Below are positions 33,012 through 34,915 of a stretch of DNA of 34,915 nt, in pieces. Made by a program: the position numbers and the translations under genes. Origin of the DNA: an uncultured Pirellulaceae bacterium (GTDB taxonomy: Bacteria; Planctomycetota; Planctomycetia; Pirellulales; Pirellulaceae). Location of the stretch: contig CAJQQR010000144.1 in NCBI GenBank assembly GCA_905480545.1, forward strand, positions 1 to 34,915. Reading direction: 5' to 3'. The first letter of the stretch is position 1. The number at the start of each line of letters is the position of its first letter. The notes under the pieces are model-generated. The model was not told where the DNA came from. It did no database searches and worked only from the letters and a program-made list of their open reading frames with translations.

Positions 33012-33655
33012 TTGAACACAACGTCTTCGGTGGCATTTCCGGAAAAAAACGAACCGCCCATTGTTGTCAATATGGAGACTAACGCATGTGTTTATGGGAA
33101 GGTTGAAATCGCGGAGCGAAAAAAGGAGTCTGTCCCCGAAGACTGGATTTTTGGTAAGCATGGCAACGTTGTTGAGCATCCGGAAGAAATGATCGACGGA
33201 GGCACGCTCCTACCGCTTGGACGTTTTTGAGAAATGGGCGGTCACAAAGGACGCGGCCTTGCGACCATTGTTGATTTTTTATGCTGTGTTTTGAGTGGAG
33301 TGAATTGGGGCCCATGGGCACCGCCGTTTGCATTGCGACAGGAGATTCCGAGCAGCAGTGTCGGCAAAGGAATTGGTCATTTATTTACCGCGGTGCGAAT
33401 TGATGCCTTAATTGACTCCGATGAATTCAAGTCTCAATTTGATGTTTGGATTCAGACCTTTCAAGCCACAGTCCGGTACCAATGGCGTGTCGATTCCTTG
33501 CGATTCCTTGCGATCCAGAGCGTGAAGCAGAGGGGATTCGTTCGCAGGATGGTATTCCGCTGGTGATGCCAGTCGTGGAAGATCTACCCGATATCAGCCA
33601 AACGACGGGAATCGCGTACGATCAATTTATTTCCGACGCATTGTTTTCGCTTTGA
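33012..33655 (+). pseudogene. Decayed Ldh2-family (malate/L-lactate) dehydrogenase, C-terminal half
   Basis: The sequence reads as the C-terminal 210 residues of an Ldh2/COG2055 NAD(P)-dependent dehydrogenase, in pieces. First, 33012-33227: SSVAFPEKNEPPIVVNMETN, YGKVEIAERK and MIDGGTLLPLG. Then a TGA at 33228-33230, and the same frame resumes with GGHKGRGLATIVDFLCCVLS, WGPWAPPFALRQEIPSSSVG, KGIGHLF and DEFKSQFD. Near 33470-33515 it changes frame, and the last part is DPEREAEGIRSQDGIPLVMP, VVEDLPDISQTTGIAYD. A 10-bp tandem duplication at 33491-33510 explains part of the shift. No N-terminal domain is found upstream. The TGA, at least one frameshift and the missing half make this a pseudogene rather than a misread live gene. 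Confidence 0.85.
33491..33510. repeat. 10-bp tandem duplication inside the dehydrogenase relic
   Basis: CGATTCCTTG occurs twice in a row and is followed by CGATCC. Removing one copy alters the frame by 10 bases, which helps restore the reading from the upstream GTNG-type piece into the DPEREAE segment. It records one of the mutations that broke the gene. Confidence 0.7.
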
Positions 33656-33732
33656 CCGCCACGCACCCACCAAAAATACGATATCCTAAAGACATCGATA
33701 TCTAACACACGACTATTGTTTCGAGGCATTCA

Positions 33733-34341
33733 ATGAAAAATGCAATATTTATTGCCGGTCTTTTTTTGTTTCTGGGGTTACAAGGTTCCAACGCGCAGGA
33801 AAAAAAGCGTGAGTCGAATGACACGAATCAAAATCGTGAATTGTTCCAGTTAATCCGTGAATTGCGAAGTGAAGTTGCGTTGCTTCGTAAAGAAGTCAAT
33901 CAACTGAAAGAAAATGCAAATATAGGTCGCCGCAATTCCAATTCTCGCGGAGATCGACCAAAGGAAGATGCTCCTTTGCGAGACGGCGATCGAACGAGGG
34001 AATCAGATCGTCCTCGCGTTACAGATCGTCCTCGCGCTACGGATCGTCCTCGTCCTTCAAATCCCCGTTTGGAAGATGCTGACGAAAAGAAAACCAAACG
34101 TGTATTTCAAGCCTATGATAAGAATAAAGATTCTAAGGTCTCATTCGCGGAGTGGCTTGCGATGCGTGAAGGGAAGATAACGGATGAGCGTCGAAATCGT
34201 GAGCAGTCAGTCTTTCGCTCAGCTGATAAAAATAGAAATGAATCGTTGTCTTTCGATGAATTTTTTCAATTTAGAAAAGGCCCGATTCGTTCGGAGAAAC
34301 CACAACTGGAGCGTGCTCGAGAATCGGAACGCGACCGCTAA
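33733..34341 (+). CDS. Exported EF-hand protein with coiled coil and Arg/Asp/Pro repeat
   Basis: 202 residues. A signal peptide covers residues 1-22 (cleavage after SNA). Residues 35-62 form a short coiled coil (ELFQLIRELRSEVALLRKEV). Residues 85-112 are a low-complexity DRPRxT repeat, encoded by 18-bp DNA repeats. Two EF-hand loops follow: 129-140 (DKNKDSKVSFAE) and 165-176 (DKNRNESLSFDE), each with the expected Asp/Asn/Ser ligands and a final Glu, so both should bind calcium. Proteins with signal peptide plus paired EF-hands are abundant in planctomycetes. The role is unknown; calcium-dependent assembly in the periplasm or at the surface is a guess. A candidate terminator follows at 34366-34412. 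Confidence 0.88.
   Translation: MKNAIFIAGLFLFLGLQGSNAQEKKRESNDTNQNRELFQLIRELRSEVALLRKEVNQLKENANIGRRNSNSRGDRPKEDAPLRDGDRTRESDRPRVTDRPRATDRPRPSNPRLEDADEKKTKRVFQAYDKNKDSKVSFAEWLAMREGKITDERRNREQSVFRSADKNRNESLSFDEFFQFRKGPIRSEKPQLERARESERDR
34004..34057 (+). repeat. 18-bp tandem repeat, three copies, coding
   Basis: Three 18-bp units start at 34004, 34022 and 34040, each close to CAGATCGTCCTCGCG plus three bases; the third is slightly diverged. They encode the DRPRxT hexapeptide repeats of the EF-hand protein and keep the frame, so copy number could vary without breaking the gene. Confidence 0.8.
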
Positions 34342-34365
34342 AACGGGGGTAATGGTGGGGCTAAG

Positions 34366-34412
34366 AGGTCGTGGTGCTGATCAGCGGCTTCGGGACGCGA
34401 CCTGAGTGTTTT
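34366..34412. terminator. Possible terminator between convergent genes
   Basis: AGGTCG (34366-34371) pairs with CGACCT (34398-34403), with a perfect inner palindrome GCTGATCAGC at 34375-34384 and GAGTGTTTTA after it. It lies between the EF-hand gene and the convergent thioesterase. The T-run is short, so the call is tentative. Confidence 0.35.
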
Positions 34413-34430
34413 ACTGTTTTACGGCGGTTA

Positions 34431-34850
34431 TTACTTCGGCTTCATTAACAACCAATTCGGAAGCGGTTTGACTTTGCCTTCTGAATTGACCGAAGCGATG
34501 ATTGAGGATCCTTTTGCGATCAGGTTGTCGTCTTTTTTCAGCAAGTAATCATGGTAAATGCGAACTCCTTTTGACCTGGTGACCTTGGTTGTCAGCGTTA
34601 AAAGGTCGTCATAGTCGGCCGGTAAAATGTATTGGCACTGCATTTCCGCGACGACTAGAATGCAGCCGCTGTCTTCAAGTTCCTTGTATGAAATACCGTT
34701 TTCACGTAGCAGTTCAACTCGACCGATTTCGAAATAATTAAGGTAATTCGAGTGGTGCAATCGCCGTTGTCCGTCGGTCTCTTGATAGCGAACACGGATG
34801 TCAACTTTCTTTTCAAAGACCGACATCGGTTTCGGATTGACCATCGCCAT
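34431..34850 (-). CDS. 4HBT/YbgC-family acyl-CoA thioesterase
   Basis: 139 residues, normal for a single hot-dog domain. AGGAGA lies six bases before ATG 34850, the clearest ribosome site in the window. The family's opening is plain: VDIRVRYQETDGQRRLHHSN, then YLNYFEIGRVELLRENGISY. The catalytic-type Asp/His region reads ETDGQRRLHHSNY, in place of the more common D-x-x-G-x-V-x-H. The rest, CILVVAEMQCQYILPADYDD, LLTLTTKVT and RIYHDYLL, is standard. It should hydrolyse acyl-CoA thioesters in the cytoplasm; chain-length preference is not readable. Its relatives sit next to Tol-Pal genes in some bacteria; here the upstream neighbour is beyond the window. Confidence 0.92.
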   Translation of the reverse strand: MAMVNPKPMSVFEKKVDIRVRYQETDGQRRLHHSNYLNYFEIGRVELLRENGISYKELEDSGCILVVAEMQCQYILPADYDDLLTLTTKVTRSKGVRIYHDYLLKKDDNLIAKGSSIIASVNSEGKVKPLPNWLLMKPK

Positions 34851-34915
34851 TATTTCTCCTAAAGTCCCGTCAATTTGTCAAAGACAACGTGAATTTCAAA
34901 CAGGGTTTGGGAAAT

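Overview
The window comes from a planctomycete, most likely a Pirellulaceae-type (Rhodopirellula/Blastopirellula-like) chromosome. The evidence is a PSCyt1/DUF1549/DUF1553 cytochrome next to a DUF1501 protein, a DUF1080 protein, a sulfatase relic, a planctomycete-type N-terminal domain on a large single-pass membrane protein, and an RNase E/G with an insertion in its S1 region. Base composition is moderate, genes are loosely packed, and several intergenic stretches hold decayed genes. No prophage, insertion sequence, CRISPR array, rRNA or convincing tRNA was seen.

Layout. 1-223: 3' end of glnS. 365-1230 (-): a wrecked sulfatase gene. 1456-6720: an efflux operon of TetR regulator, periplasmic adaptor and RND pump, with a TetR-style operator just before the regulator start. 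6721-8155: sparse DNA with a small DUF6868 membrane protein and a frameshifted gene abutting it. 8205-10061: an exported two-domain phosphoesterase (calcineurin-like plus endonuclease/exonuclease/phosphatase). 10062-10765: gap with a possible 56-aa ORF and a perfect hairpin. 10766-12502: NMT1/THI5-type binding lipoprotein plus a YwaF-like membrane protein. 12666-13328: DUF1080. 13583-17464: PSCyt1/DUF1549/DUF1553 plus DUF1501 pair. 17537-19831: an AIGQ-repeat protein gene interrupted by one in-frame stop, a small membrane protein and an alpha/beta hydrolase. 20012-20989: membrane protein of unknown function. 21160-22687: moaC and a polyprenyl diphosphate synthase. 22688-23558: gap. 23559-25213 (-): methyltransferase and a PhyH-like dioxygenase. 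25895-28465: large planctomycetal membrane protein. 28893-29687: EIIA-Ntr and HPr, closed by a terminator hairpin. 30129-32863: RNase E/G overlapping ispG. 33012-33655: decayed Ldh2-family dehydrogenase. 33733-34341: EF-hand protein. 34431-34850 (-): 4HBT thioesterase.

How genes work together. The TetR-adaptor-pump set is a self-regulated efflux unit lacking its outer-membrane channel here. The PSCyt1 and DUF1501 proteins are the usual planctomycete pair of exported proteins. ispG and the polyprenyl synthase both serve isoprenoid synthesis but lie apart. EIIA-Ntr and HPr form part of a regulatory phosphorelay whose Enzyme I is not in the window.

I did not find a system I can defend as wholly new. 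The best candidates for a second look are the AIGQ-repeat/membrane/hydrolase cluster with its in-frame stop, the PhyH-like protein that appears to lack its distal iron-binding histidine, the orphan binding protein paired with a YwaF-like membrane protein, and the exported two-phosphoesterase fusion.
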